Shown: positions 1 through 8,422, numbered from the stretch's first letter. The stretch is DNA of 64,000 nucleotides from CAVREM01 sp963728825 (GCA_963728825.1 CAVSLA010000004.1:1364001-1428000), one strand, 5' to 3'. Notes: generated from the sequence alone by a model not told the origin. Numbers and translations: made by a program.

Positions 1-303
1 GCGTCCGCGGCGCAGCTCCGAGTCGTCGATGATGTCGTCGTGGACGAGCGTCGCGGTGTGGATGAACTCGATGACCGCGGCATACAGGACGGCGCGATCG
101 CCCTTATAGCCGCTCAACCGGGCGGCCATCAGCAGCACCGCCGGCCGGATCCGCTTGCCGCCGCTCGTCTGGATGTACTTGCCGATGGTCGGGATGAGCG
201 CGACCTGCGACTCGACATGGCGCGCGAACTCGCGATCGACCCGTTCGAGATCGGCGCGGATTGGCTCGAGGATCTGCGACAGCGCGGGCGTCGTATTTTC
301 CAC
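1..303 (-). CDS. Polyprenyl synthetase (octaprenyl/heptaprenyl diphosphate synthase), N-terminal part
   Basis: Elongates isoprenyl diphosphate to the side chain of quinones or to a lipid carrier; class I trans-prenyltransferase in the cytosol. The 101 visible codons contain GKRIRPAVLLMAARL and, near the window edge, the first aspartate-rich motif LVHDDIIDD (DDxxD, Mg-diphosphate binding), then the start of the RRG that follows it. The rest, including the second aspartate motif, lies outside the window. A TGA four codons upstream leaves the GTG at 303 as the first usable start; no clear ribosome site precedes it. Chain length cannot be told from this part. Confidence 0.9.
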   Translation of the reverse strand, partial: MENTTPALSQILEPIRADLERVDREFARHVESQVALIPTIGKYIQTSGGKRIRPAVLLMAARLSGYKGDRAVLYAAVIEFIHTATLVHDDIIDDSELRRGR

Positions 304-333
304 AGGAGTTCAGTAGGAACTTTATCACAGGGT

Positions 334-1113
334 TCACGGCGTAAAGAGCGTGCGGAAGTTGTCGGTGGTGCGCGCGGCGAGCTCCGCCGGGGGGATGCCG
401 CGATCGTCGGCCAGCCGGGCCACGACGGCGGCCACCAGCGCGGGCTCGTTGCGCGACCCGCGATGGGGTACCGGCGCCAGGAACGGGCTGTCGGTTTCGG
501 TCAGCAGCCGATCGAGCGGCACCAGCTTCGCGGTGTCGCGCAGCTCGCCGGCCCGCGGAAAGGTGACGATGCCGGCGAGCGAAATGTAGAAGCCGAGATC
601 GACCGCGCCGCGGGCCAGCGCCGGCGTGCCGGTAAAACAATGCAGGACGCCCCGGAGCCGGCCGTCGCCCTCCTCGCGGATCATCGCCAGCGTGTCGTCT
701 TCAGCGTCGCGGGTATGGATGACGACCGGCAGCCCGCGGGCCCGCGCCACCCGCAGCTGCGCGCGAAACACCTGCTGCTGCACCTCGCGCGGCGAAAAAT
801 CGTAGTGGTAGTCGAGTCCGATCTCCCCAACGGCGCGCGCCGACGGGGTCCCGTCGAGCGCCGCGCCGATTACCACCGCCGCCCGCTCGGGATTGTCCGC
901 GTATTCGTGCGCGATATGCGGATGCACGCCGATCGAGGTGCGGACCTCGGGCCACAGCGCCTCGACGCGGCGCGCCTGCTCCGCCTCGGCGGCGTTGCCG
1001 CCCTCGAGAATGACCAGCGCGCCCAGCACGCCCGCCGCCTTCGCGCGCGCCACGACCTGGTCGAGGTCGGCGCGGAACTTCTCGTCGGCCAGGTGGCAGT
1101 GCGAGTCGATCAC
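334..1113 (-). CDS. tatD: TatD family metal-dependent deoxyribonuclease
   Basis: TatD-type hydrolase of about 259 residues, TIM-barrel amidohydrolase fold, cytosolic; the family acts on DNA 3' ends and possibly in DNA quality control. Seen: the metal motif DSHCHL right at the N terminus, AVGEIGLDYHYDFSP (metal glutamate), VIHTRDAEDDTL, GVLHCFTGTPALA, and the closing LLTETDSPFL. I chose the GTG at 1113 because the conserved motif starts two codons later. The frame stays open further upstream only by running into a CGGAG repeat element. It lies 30 bp upstream of the polyprenyl synthetase and may be co-transcribed with it. Confidence 0.9.
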   Translation of the reverse strand: MIDSHCHLADEKFRADLDQVVARAKAAGVLGALVILEGGNAAEAEQARRVEALWPEVRTSIGVHPHIAHEYADNPERAAVVIGAALDGTPSARAVGEIGLDYHYDFSPREVQQQVFRAQLRVARARGLPVVIHTRDAEDDTLAMIREEGDGRLRGVLHCFTGTPALARGAVDLGFYISLAGIVTFPRAGELRDTAKLVPLDRLLTETDSPFLAPVPHRGSRNEPALVAAVVARLADDRGIPPAELAARTTDNFRTLFTP

Positions 1114-1297
1114 GATCGGGAGGGTGAGAGCACGGAGGCGACGGAGGGCACGGTTGGACTCGGAGGTACGGAGACACGGAGACAACACGGAGAAGACAGA
1201 CGCGGTCGCACGCGGCAGCGTGCTGCCTCCGTGCCTGCTCCGTTGCTCCGTGGCTCCGTGTTGGTCTGTGATCTCCGCATGCCGTGGCCGCGTGCCA
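1114..1297. repeat. Intergenic CGGAG/CTCCG palindromic repeat element, copy 1
   Basis: The whole gap between tatD and the DUF885-type gene is filled by tandem, imperfect CACGGAG units (about 1130-1190) followed by the same units in inverted order, CTCCGTG (about 1227-1262). The two halves could fold into one long hairpin around 1200-1220. A 26-base segment, 1246-1271, is identical in inverted orientation to 6035-6060 in a second copy, which shows this is a dispersed element and not chance low complexity. No gene is seen in it. Confidence 0.8.
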
Positions 1298-2635
1298 TCA
1301 CTGTTTGAGCCCGGACGGCAGCCGCGGCGAGCCGAGCAGCGCGACGAACTCTTCCCAGCGCTTCTCGGGATTCGCGTCGGTGCCGCCGCGCACCTCCACG
1401 AACAGCTTCACCAGATCTTTGCCAAGGTTGTAGTTGATCACGTAGCTGCGGTACTCGTCGAAGAAGCGCGTGCGCTGTTCGGCGCGCGCCGTCGACATCA
1501 GCGCATACCGCCCCAGCCACGCGACCGCCGCGGCGCGCTCGATCTGGCCGCTCAGGTACGCTCGGGCCGCTTCGTTGCCGGCGTAGGACAGCCGGTCCAA
1601 CAGCTCGTAGAAATCGTAATACTCGTCGACCCGGGCCGGGTTGAGGCCGGCGGCCGGAAACAGCGCCTCCCGCTCGAACGCCCGCCGCTCGGCGTCTGAA
1701 AAGGCGACCTCGATCCCGTAGTTCGCGGTGCCCTCGGCAATCAGCGACTGCGGCGAGAACAGCGCGTAGATCGAAAACTCGGGCCAGCCGCGATCGCGCG
1801 TCAGGTTCTTCTCCAGCAGCGCGTTGTAGACGTGATGACCCGGATACCCCTCGTGGCAGGCCAGGTCAATCGCCCGATCGATGAAGATCGGGAGGTCCGT
1901 GTTCACCTGAATCACGCTCCGGTAGTTGCCGTGGTACCAGTTGTAGCCGCTCCACGACTTCCCCGTCACGTACTCGACCGTGAAGCTCTCGGCCGCCGGG
2001 AGCTGGACATGCGGCAGGGTCCGCCGCCGGCATTCGGCGATCGCCAGTTCGAAGACCTTCGCCAGACGCTCCCTGGGGATGACGAACTGCTGCCGATACG
2101 CTTCGACACGGTCGCTGAGCGCTCCTTCTCCTGGAATCCGCCGCTCCAGATCGTCGAGCACGCGCTGAAACTGCCATTCTTGATAGGCCGGCGCGACAGC
2201 GTCGTAGAGCGCCTGCGATTCTTCGTCGAAGGTCAGCTTCGTGCCGGATAACATCCGGACGCGCGCCCGCAACGCCTGGAGCTGCCTGCGCAGGTAGATC
2301 CGGCGCAGGTTCTCGAGTTCGCCCTCACGGTCGCGCTCGCCAGCGGCAGGCGCTTTCGCGGCGGCGTCAGCCTCAATCCTGGCGACCGCCTGCATCAGTC
2401 GATCGGCCTCGATGTCGATATCGCTGAGCGGCCGCTTCGCCTTGTCGGCATCGGCCTTCCATTCGGGCGGGCCGTAGTAGGAGTCGACATACGCCGGGTC
2501 ATGCTGCCCCATCGCCAGCACGAGCTTCACGTAGCCTTCGGCGATGTCGTTCATGGCAGGACGGGACGGCTGCTCAGTGGTCCGGCCGCACGCGGCCGCC
2601 ACCAGGCAGAAGATGAAGACGATGGATCTGGGCAT
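1298..2635 (-). CDS. DUF885-like lipoprotein, putative zinc peptidase
   Basis: Secreted 445-residue protein with a signal peptide ending in a lipobox (LVAAAC, Cys16), so probably anchored in a membrane facing the periplasm. Residues about 265-275 carry ACHEGYPGHH, the HEGYPGH signature of the DUF885 family, which resembles an HExxH zinc-peptidase site; IAEGTANYGIE further on fits the downstream glutamate helix. The family is thought to be peptidases, but the substrate is unknown. The gene stands alone between two repeat or non-coding gaps. Family assignment is fairly firm; the enzymatic role is inference. Confidence 0.8.
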   Translation of the reverse strand: MPRSIVFIFCLVAAACGRTTEQPSRPAMNDIAEGYVKLVLAMGQHDPAYVDSYYGPPEWKADADKAKRPLSDIDIEADRLMQAVARIEADAAAKAPAAGERDREGELENLRRIYLRRQLQALRARVRMLSGTKLTFDEESQALYDAVAPAYQEWQFQRVLDDLERRIPGEGALSDRVEAYRQQFVIPRERLAKVFELAIAECRRRTLPHVQLPAAESFTVEYVTGKSWSGYNWYHGNYRSVIQVNTDLPIFIDRAIDLACHEGYPGHHVYNALLEKNLTRDRGWPEFSIYALFSPQSLIAEGTANYGIEVAFSDAERRAFEREALFPAAGLNPARVDEYYDFYELLDRLSYAGNEAARAYLSGQIERAAAVAWLGRYALMSTARAEQRTRFFDEYRSYVINYNLGKDLVKLFVEVRGGTDANPEKRWEEFVALLGSPRLPSGLKQ

Positions 2636-2696
2636 CGTGGCCGCTCAGGACTCAGAGCGACCACGATACCGCAGATGGAGACTAGAAGGTTTTTTT

Positions 2697-4694
2697 CTAG
2701 CGCACTCTCGTCCCGGGTGTGGGTGGTTCTTCAAAGCTGAGAAGCGTGGGCTTCCCTCCCTCTGGGCTTGCCGCCAGCACCATCCCGTTCGACTCGACTC
2801 CCATCAGTTTCGCCGGCTTCAGGTTGAACACGATCACCACTGTCCGGCCGACCAGCGACTCGGGTTCGTAAGCCTCCGCAATGCCGGCGACGATGGTACG
2901 TTGTTCGGTGCCGACGTCGACGAGGACCTTCAGAAGCTTGTTCGACTTCGGCACGCGCTCCGCCTGCAGGACCTTCGCGACGCGCAATTCGACCTTCATG
3001 AACTCGTCGATCGAAATCACGTTTGGAGGCTTCGCCTCCAACGTGCTTTGCGGCTTCGCCTCAAGGGTGCTGGAAGGCTTCGCCTCCGAGGTGCTGGGTG
3101 GCTGCGCCTCAACGGTGCTGGGTTTCGTGTCCACGGTGCGATCGGCCATTTGTCGGAGTTCCTCCACTGAGTGTTCGATGCGCGGAAACAGTTGCGACGT
3201 TGCGCCGAGCTTCGTACCCGGCGCGAGCGACCCGCGTGTGAGTGACGTCCACGATGCAGGCTGCGGCTCGATGCCAAGCATCCGCAGCGTCCGTTCCGCG
3301 GTCGACGGCATGAACGGCCGCAGCAGCTCGGCGATGACCCGCAGGGTGTCGGCCGCGACAAACAGCGCCGCGTCGAGCTCCTGGCGGCGCGCCGGATCCT
3401 TGGCGACGGTCCACGGCTCGCGGGTGACGATGTAGCGGTTGGTGGCGCCGATCACTTCCCAGATCTCGCGCAGGCCGGCGCTGAGCTGAAAGGTTTCGAC
3501 CGCCGTCCGCACGTGGGGGATTAACGCGTCGATCGCCAGCCCCAGCACCTGTTCTGGCTCTCGTGCGACGAGCGACGGTTCCGCTGCCGGCACGACTCCC
3601 CCGGAGTACCGGTGAATCATCGTCGTCGCCCGGCTCACCAGGTTGCCGAGGTCGTTGGCCAGATCCGCGTTGTAGCGCGTGAGAAACAGCTCGTCGCCGA
3701 AATTGGCGTCCTGGCCGAACACCATCTCGCGATAGACGACGTAGCGCAGCGCGTCGAGTCCGAAACGATCGATATATTCATGGGGACGCGCGACGTTGCC
3801 CTTCGACTTGGACATCTTCGCGCCATCCATCATCCAGAAACCATGGCTGACGACGCGCGTCGGCACGGGCAGATCGGCCGCCATCAGAAACGCCGGCCAG
3901 TAGATGGCGTGCTGGCGCACGATTTCCTTGCCGATCAGATGCACGTCGGCCGGCCAGTACTTGGCGAATCGTGCGGGATCGCCGGGAAATCCCACCGCCG
4001 TCATGTAATTGGTGAGCGCGTCGAACCAGACATACATGACGTGCGCCGGGTCGTCTGGGACCGGGATGCCCCATTTGAACGACGTTCGGCTGACGCTGAG
4101 ATCCTCGAGGCCACCCTCGAGGAACGACAGCATCTCGTTACGGCGCATGGACGGTGTCACGAATTCCGGATTGCGGCGGTAGTGATCGATCAATGGCTGC
4201 TGGAACGCGGACAACTTGAAGAAGTAACTCTCTTCGGCGATGCGCTCGACCGGACCCCCGCAGATCGGGCAGCGGTTGTCCACGAGCTGCGTGTCAGGGA
4301 TGAACACCTCGTCGACCGTGCAGTACCAGCCTTCGTACTTGCCTTTGTAAATGAACCCGCGGTCGCGGACGCGGCGCCACAGCTCCTGCGCCGCCGCATG
4401 GTGGCGTTGCTCCGTCGTCCGGATGAAATCGTCGTTCGAGACGTTGAGCGCCGGCAGGAGATCGCGGAACTTCTGCGCCACCTGATCGGCGAAGACGTTG
4501 GGGCTGGAGCCCGCCTTCTGGGCGGCCCGCTCGACCTTCTGGCCGTGCTCATCGGTGCCGGTCAGGAAGAACACTTCGTCGCCGTTCAGGCGGTGCGCAC
4601 GCGCCACCGCATCGGCGACCATCGTCGTATACGCATGGCCGAGGTGCGGCTCCGCGTTGATGTAGTAGATGGGGGTGGTGATGTAGAAGCGCAT
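2697..4694 (-). CDS. metG: Methionyl-tRNA synthetase with C-terminal tRNA-binding domain
   Basis: Charges tRNA-Met. Length 665 residues. Seen: HLGHAYTT (HIGH-type motif, residues about 18-25), a zinc-knuckle CPICGG near residue 145, and KMSKSKGNV near 295. The C-terminal Trbp111-type domain (about 560-665; FMKVELRVAKVL, VGRTVVIVFNLKPAKLMGV) binds tRNA and often dimerises. Between the anticodon-binding domain and this tail lies a linker of about 40 residues built from octapeptide repeats of the type TLEAKPxS, encoded by a 24-bp tandem repeat. The ATG overlaps the larC stop by one base (TAATG), suggesting coupling to larC. The linker is the only odd part. Confidence 0.97.
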   Translation of the reverse strand: MRFYITTPIYYINAEPHLGHAYTTMVADAVARAHRLNGDEVFFLTGTDEHGQKVERAAQKAGSSPNVFADQVAQKFRDLLPALNVSNDDFIRTTEQRHHAAAQELWRRVRDRGFIYKGKYEGWYCTVDEVFIPDTQLVDNRCPICGGPVERIAEESYFFKLSAFQQPLIDHYRRNPEFVTPSMRRNEMLSFLEGGLEDLSVSRTSFKWGIPVPDDPAHVMYVWFDALTNYMTAVGFPGDPARFAKYWPADVHLIGKEIVRQHAIYWPAFLMAADLPVPTRVVSHGFWMMDGAKMSKSKGNVARPHEYIDRFGLDALRYVVYREMVFGQDANFGDELFLTRYNADLANDLGNLVSRATTMIHRYSGGVVPAAEPSLVAREPEQVLGLAIDALIPHVRTAVETFQLSAGLREIWEVIGATNRYIVTREPWTVAKDPARRQELDAALFVAADTLRVIAELLRPFMPSTAERTLRMLGIEPQPASWTSLTRGSLAPGTKLGATSQLFPRIEHSVEELRQMADRTVDTKPSTVEAQPPSTSEAKPSSTLEAKPQSTLEAKPPNVISIDEFMKVELRVAKVLQAERVPKSNKLLKVLVDVGTEQRTIVAGIAEAYEPESLVGRTVVIVFNLKPAKLMGVESNGMVLAASPEGGKPTLLSFEEPPTPGTRVR
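3028..3123. repeat. Four 24-bp tandem repeats inside metG (linker)
   Basis: Four direct repeats of 24 bp start at 3028, 3052, 3076 and 3100, consensus GGCTTCGCCTCAANGGTGCT plus four bases. Being a multiple of three, they keep the frame and encode repeated octapeptides rich in Glu-Ala-Lys-Pro. The same consensus recurs outside genes at about 34783-34890, so a mobile or amplifying repeat seems to have entered the interdomain linker of an essential gene. Confidence 0.9.
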
Positions 4695-5998
4695 TAGCGG
4701 CTGGCTCCGTAAGCTTGAACAGCAATCGCCTGCACTTCCTTGACGGAGAGGTTGGCCGAGGCGGCGATGCGCGCGCAGTCTTCGAACTCGGGGACGGCGT
4801 TGACGATCCGCCCGTCGTGCCAGGCCACCTTGAACCGGATGGCGCCGAGCGGCGTCTCGATGCTGACAATCTCGCGGTGGAGACAGTGCCTCTCGACTTC
4901 GTAATGACGCAGGCCGATGGTCGTCGTTTCGCGAAAGATGATGTCGGCGAGCGCCGAGCGCCGCTCGGGTGCAGCCACTACCGTGACCAGTGTCCCCGGG
5001 CGGTTTTTCTTCATCTGCACCGGGACGTAGAAGACCTCGAGGGCGCCGGCGGCGTAGAGACGGTCCATGACGACCCCGAACAGCTGCGGGTTCATGTCGT
5101 CAATCTCGCATTCGATGACGACGACCCGGTCGCCCTGCGGGTGCTCGGCGCTCTGACCAATCAACACGCGCAGTACGTTCGGCGACCCGGGATGGTCGCG
5201 GTGGCCGGCGCCGTAGCCGACGCGCTCGATCGACATCGGCGGAATCGCCCCAAAAGCAGCGGCGTAGCTCGTGGCAATCAACGCTCCGGTGGGCGTCACG
5301 AGTTCTTTTTGAATGGGTCCGCTGTACACGGGCGCGTGGCCCAACAGCTTCAGCGTCGCGGGAGCCGGGACCGGAAATTGTCCATGCGCGGAGTGCACCG
5401 TGCCGCCGCCGACGTTCAACGGCGAACACACGATCCGGTCTGCGCCGACCTGCTCCAGGGCGAAGACCGCCCCGACGATGTCGATGATCGAATCGAGCGC
5501 GCCGACCTCGTGCAGATGGACCTGCTCGATCGGCATTTGATGGATGGCCGCTTCGGCTTCGCCGAGCCGTTGGAAGAGCTCCTTGGCGCGCGCCTTTCCG
5601 GAAGCGGACAAGGCGGAACCGTCGATCAACTTGAAGATCTCGGGAAGGGTTCGATGCACATGGGTGCCGGGGGCCGGGTGCAGCGTGCCGGGTGCGGGGG
5701 GCCGGGTGCCGGGTGCAGGGTGGTGATGGTGATGATCGTCGTGGTGGTGATGGTCGCCGTGGTCGTGCGTGTGGGCGTGAGCGTCGGGGCCGGGCTCGCC
5801 GTTTTCCAGCACGCGAAACCTGGTCGCCGAGACTCCGGCGCGGAGCACGCGCTCCGTGGTGACGTCGCAGCCGGAAATCGCCAGGCTCCCCAGCGCGCGC
5901 TTCAACTCGTCGAGCGGCAGACCCGCGTCGATGAGCGCGCCCAGGACCATATCCCCGGAGATGCCCGAGAAGCAGTCGAAGTAGAGGATGCGAGACAT
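4694..5998 (-). CDS. larC: LarC-type nickel insertion protein (DUF111)
   Basis: LarC inserts nickel into the pincer nucleotide cofactor of lactate racemase and related enzymes. The 434-residue product starts with the family signature (YFDCFSGISGDMVLGALIDAG). At about residues 73-110 it carries a histidine-rich stretch (HDHGDHHHHDDHHHHH), likely nickel binding, followed by PAPGT repeats of low complexity. It then contains HLHEVGALDSIIDIVG, the DUF111 core. One reading frame covers both LarC halves, so no programmed frameshift is needed here. No larA, larB or larE is seen in the window, so the client enzyme must be elsewhere. It overlaps metG by one base. Confidence 0.9.
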   Translation of the reverse strand: MSRILYFDCFSGISGDMVLGALIDAGLPLDELKRALGSLAISGCDVTTERVLRAGVSATRFRVLENGEPGPDAHAHTHDHGDHHHHDDHHHHHPAPGTRPPAPGTLHPAPGTHVHRTLPEIFKLIDGSALSASGKARAKELFQRLGEAEAAIHQMPIEQVHLHEVGALDSIIDIVGAVFALEQVGADRIVCSPLNVGGGTVHSAHGQFPVPAPATLKLLGHAPVYSGPIQKELVTPTGALIATSYAAAFGAIPPMSIERVGYGAGHRDHPGSPNVLRVLIGQSAEHPQGDRVVVIECEIDDMNPQLFGVVMDRLYAAGALEVFYVPVQMKKNRPGTLVTVVAAPERRSALADIIFRETTTIGLRHYEVERHCLHREIVSIETPLGAIRFKVAWHDGRIVNAVPEFEDCARIAASANLSVKEVQAIAVQAYGASR

Positions 5999-6313
5999 GT
6001 CGTAAGTGGTGTCCGGCCTCGGAGGTGGCAGAGGTCACAGACCAACACGGAGCCACGGAGTCGCGGAGCACGCACGGAGGACGCCGGGCACGCGACCGGC
6101 GCCCGGCAACGACGGGCGCGTGACGGCGGGGGAAGAGCCCATGAAAACACAAGCCGCATGATTCCGAGCCGCTTGTATTTTCATGGGCTCTTCCCCTGCC
6201 GTCGCCCCGCTACGCGGGGCGGTCGCATGCCTCGCTGTCTTCTCCGTGTTGTCTCCGTAACTCCGCGTCTCCGTGTTTGTCAGTGCTCTCCGTCTCCTCC
6301 GTGATCTCAGATT
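5999..6313. repeat. Intergenic CGGAG/CTCCG palindromic element, copy 2
   Basis: This 315-bp gap between larC and radC holds no gene. Its left part (6041-6080) has CACGGAG-type units and its right part (6238-6300) the same units inverted (CTCCGTG), as in copy 1 at 1114-1297. The centre contains a separate long hairpin (6122-6203). The left outer end, 6035-6060, matches 1246-1271 exactly in inverted orientation. Overall the gap reads as one large imperfect palindrome. Confidence 0.8.
6122..6203. repeat. Near-perfect 33-bp inverted repeat (hairpin)
   Basis: Arms 6122-6154 and 6171-6203 match at 31 of 33 positions, with a 16-base loop. The core of each arm is GGGGAAGAGCCCATGAAAA or its complement. 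The two mismatches would form G-U pairs in RNA of one strand. It could be a MITE-like remnant, a bidirectional transcription stop between larC and radC, or a structured RNA; no T tract marks it as a classic terminator. Confidence 0.85.
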
Positions 6314-6982
6314 TTACAGGTGCCCCATCTCCTTGAAGCTGCAGTAGCGCGCGTCGCCGAGCACGATGTGATCGACGACGGTGATGCCCATCAGCTCGCC
6401 GACCGCCGCCAGCCGCCGCGTCAGCGCGATGTCGTCTGGACTCGGGCTGGGATCGCCGGACGGGTGGTTATGGAACACGACGATCGCCGCCGCCGCATTC
6501 AGCATCGCCTCGCGGAACACGTCGCGCGGCTCGACCACCGTCGAGTTCAGCGTGCCGATCGCGACGACCGCGGTCCTGATGACCCGGTGCTTCGTATCGA
6601 GCAGCACGGCGCCGAAGTGCTCGACCTGCCGCGATCCGAACGCGGGCAGCAGAAACGCTGCCGCGTCACGCGGCGTCGCCAGCCGGGTGCGGGCGGCGGG
6701 CGCCACGGTCAGCGTCCTTCGACCCAGCTCCAGCGCCGCCACGAGCTTGGCAGCCTTGGCGGCGCCGACGCCGGCGGCCTGCGCCAGATCGCTGCAGGAC
6801 GATCGCGCCAGCCCATGCAGTCCACCGCGTGCCCGCAGCAGCGTGTTCGCAACGACGAGAGCCCCCGCGTTCGCGCACCCGCTGCCGAGCACCAAGGCGA
6901 CGAGCTCGTTGTCGCCGAGGGCCGCGGCTCCGTGTCTGAGCAGCTTCTCGCGCGGGCGATCGTCGGGCGGCAGGTCTTTCAT
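6314..6982 (-). CDS. radC: RadC/JAB domain protein
   Basis: A 222-residue RadC-family protein. The N-terminal half has the UPF0758 helix-hairpin-helix region (ALGDNELVALVLGSG, AAGVGAAKAAKLVAALELGRR). The C-terminal JAB/MPN-type domain has VFHNHPSGDPSPSPDD followed by LTRRLAAVGELMGITVVDH, giving the His-x-His and Asp metal ligands. The name suggests DNA repair but the true function of the family is unclear. It is divergent from the DUF4398 gene with only 17 bp between start codons. Confidence 0.92.
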   Translation of the reverse strand: MKDLPPDDRPREKLLRHGAAALGDNELVALVLGSGCANAGALVVANTLLRARGGLHGLARSSCSDLAQAAGVGAAKAAKLVAALELGRRTLTVAPAARTRLATPRDAAAFLLPAFGSRQVEHFGAVLLDTKHRVIRTAVVAIGTLNSTVVEPRDVFREAMLNAAAAIVVFHNHPSGDPSPSPDDIALTRRLAAVGELMGITVVDHIVLGDARYCSFKEMGHL

Positions 6983-6999
6983 CCTACAATAACCAATTG

Positions 7000-7575
7000 A
7001 TGTCGCGCGTGCGCGCCCTCCTCGTAGTGATGCTGCTGGCGGTGACCGCGTGTGGCGGCGAACCCCCCGACAAGGAGATGCAGCAGGCGCAGGGCGCCAT
7101 CGACGCGGCGCGTGCGGCCGGCGCCGACGTCTACGCCACCGACGAATTCAGCGCGTCGCAAGCCGCGCTGGCGCGCGCCGAAGAGGCCGTCAAGGCGCGC
7201 GACTACCGGCTCGCCCTCAACCACGCGCTCGACAGCCGCCAGCGTGCCCAGAATGCCGCGAAGCTGGCTGCCGACAATAAGGCGACGGCGCGCGTCGACG
7301 CGGATCGCCTGATTACCAGTAGTGCGGCGGCCCTCGAGAAGCTGCGCGCGCGTCTGAAGGCGCCGGACGTCGTACGCCTCCCGGCTCGCCTGCTCGCGGC
7401 GCCGCGCCAGGCGGTCACGGACGCCGATCGCCGCGTGCAAGAAGCGCGCGCGGCCCTCGATCGCGGCGACTACCCCGCCGCCAAAACGGCAGCGTCGCGC
7501 GCAACTACCGCCGTGACCACGGCTACCAGCGATCTCGAGACCGCCGTGTCAGCCAGCGCCCGTCGCCGCAAGTGA
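7000..7575 (+). CDS. DUF4398-type lipoprotein
   Basis: A 191-residue lipoprotein: signal peptide with lipobox VTACG at about residues 15-20, then a long Ala/Arg/Glu-rich helical region (residues 25-185) with DUF4398-like features (EFSASQAALARAEEAVKARDYRLALNHA). It is probably a periplasmic coiled-coil protein attached to the outer membrane; function unknown. The ATG at 7000 is preferred over the TTG at 6997. A TACAAT at 6985-6990 sits only 9 bases before the ATG, so the transcript may have almost no leader. Confidence 0.75.
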   Translation: MSRVRALLVVMLLAVTACGGEPPDKEMQQAQGAIDAARAAGADVYATDEFSASQAALARAEEAVKARDYRLALNHALDSRQRAQNAAKLAADNKATARVDADRLITSSAAALEKLRARLKAPDVVRLPARLLAAPRQAVTDADRRVQEARAALDRGDYPAAKTAASRATTAVTTATSDLETAVSASARRRK

Positions 7576-7607
7576 CCTCGACGGTCAGAAATTGACTGGG
7601 GAATCGG

Positions 7608-8417
7608 TCACGCGGTACGCGGAATCTGCCTGAGCCACTGCCCTTCGACGAGGATTTCCGCCCAGCCAGTCAGGTAGACGCCGTCCGGCAGCCATTCAAC
7701 CCGCTGCGTGCCGCCCGGCGCGACGACATCCGCGGCGTGCGACGCCCCGCCGAACGAGGCAGCCGCGACCAGCGCCGCGCACGATCCGGTCCCGGACGAA
7801 GAGGTGGGGCCGACGCCCCTCTCCCAGATGAGAATCCGGACCCGATCCGGCGCTTCCACTTCGGCGAACTCGACGTTCGTGCCGTCAGGAAACAGCTCGT
7901 GACGCTCGAGCGCAGCCCCAATCTGCAGAAAACGCCGTTCGTCGGGCAGCGGGCCGACCAGGACGCACTGCGGGTTGCCCATGTTCAGGACAATCGGCTG
8001 GACGGCTGCACCGGCGACTTCGAGTGGCAGAATCTTGCGCACATCGCGCGGCATTCCCATGGCGGCCCGAAAGATCTGTCGAGGGCCTTCGTGGCCGATG
8101 CGCGACAACTCCTTCACGCCGGCTTCGGTCTGAATCGTGACCGTCGCGTCAGAACGCGGGTCGTGCCGCAGCACCAGCGCCGCCAGCGCCCGCACGCCAT
8201 TGCCCGACACCTCGGCCCGGCTCCCGTCGGCGTTCAGAAGCTTCATGGTCGTGCCGGCCGTTGCCGTCCCGTAGACGATCAGGCCGTCGGCGCCGATGCC
8301 GGTGTGGCGATCGCACAGGTCGCGCGCGAGAAGGTCGAGGGCCGCACCCGACACGTCCTGGTCGCGGACGTACAGGAAATCGTTGCCGTAGGCATGCGCC
8401 TTGACGAAGTGCAGCAT
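7608..8417 (-). CDS. dapF: Diaminopimelate epimerase
   Basis: Converts LL- to meso-diaminopimelate for lysine and peptidoglycan. The 269-residue product starts MLHFVKAHAYGNDFLYV. It has the first catalytic region DGLIVYG...MKLLNADGSRAEVSGNGVRALA. The canonical NxDGSxxxxCGNGxR motif normally has Cys where this protein has Ser (EVSGNGVR). The second half has RGVGPTSSSGTGSCAA, where the canonical ERGxGxTxACGTG Cys is Ser. Both catalytic cysteines therefore appear as serine, which is known in some DapF-like relatives and leaves activity open. The start at 8417 is set by the conserved N terminus. Confidence 0.8.
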   Translation of the reverse strand: MLHFVKAHAYGNDFLYVRDQDVSGAALDLLARDLCDRHTGIGADGLIVYGTATAGTTMKLLNADGSRAEVSGNGVRALAALVLRHDPRSDATVTIQTEAGVKELSRIGHEGPRQIFRAAMGMPRDVRKILPLEVAGAAVQPIVLNMGNPQCVLVGPLPDERRFLQIGAALERHELFPDGTNVEFAEVEAPDRVRILIWERGVGPTSSSGTGSCAALVAAASFGGASHAADVVAPGGTQRVEWLPDGVYLTGWAEILVEGQWLRQIPRTA

Positions 8418-8422
8418 GCGCG

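Noticed and set aside
2682..2700. Terminator after metG
   Set aside because: CTAGAA/TTCTAG is only a six-pair stem and the T run is in the loop on the wrong strand for metG.
4715..6304. Long plus-strand open frame of 529 codons
   Set aside because: It lies antisense to larC, whose family motifs are clear, and has no known family sequence.
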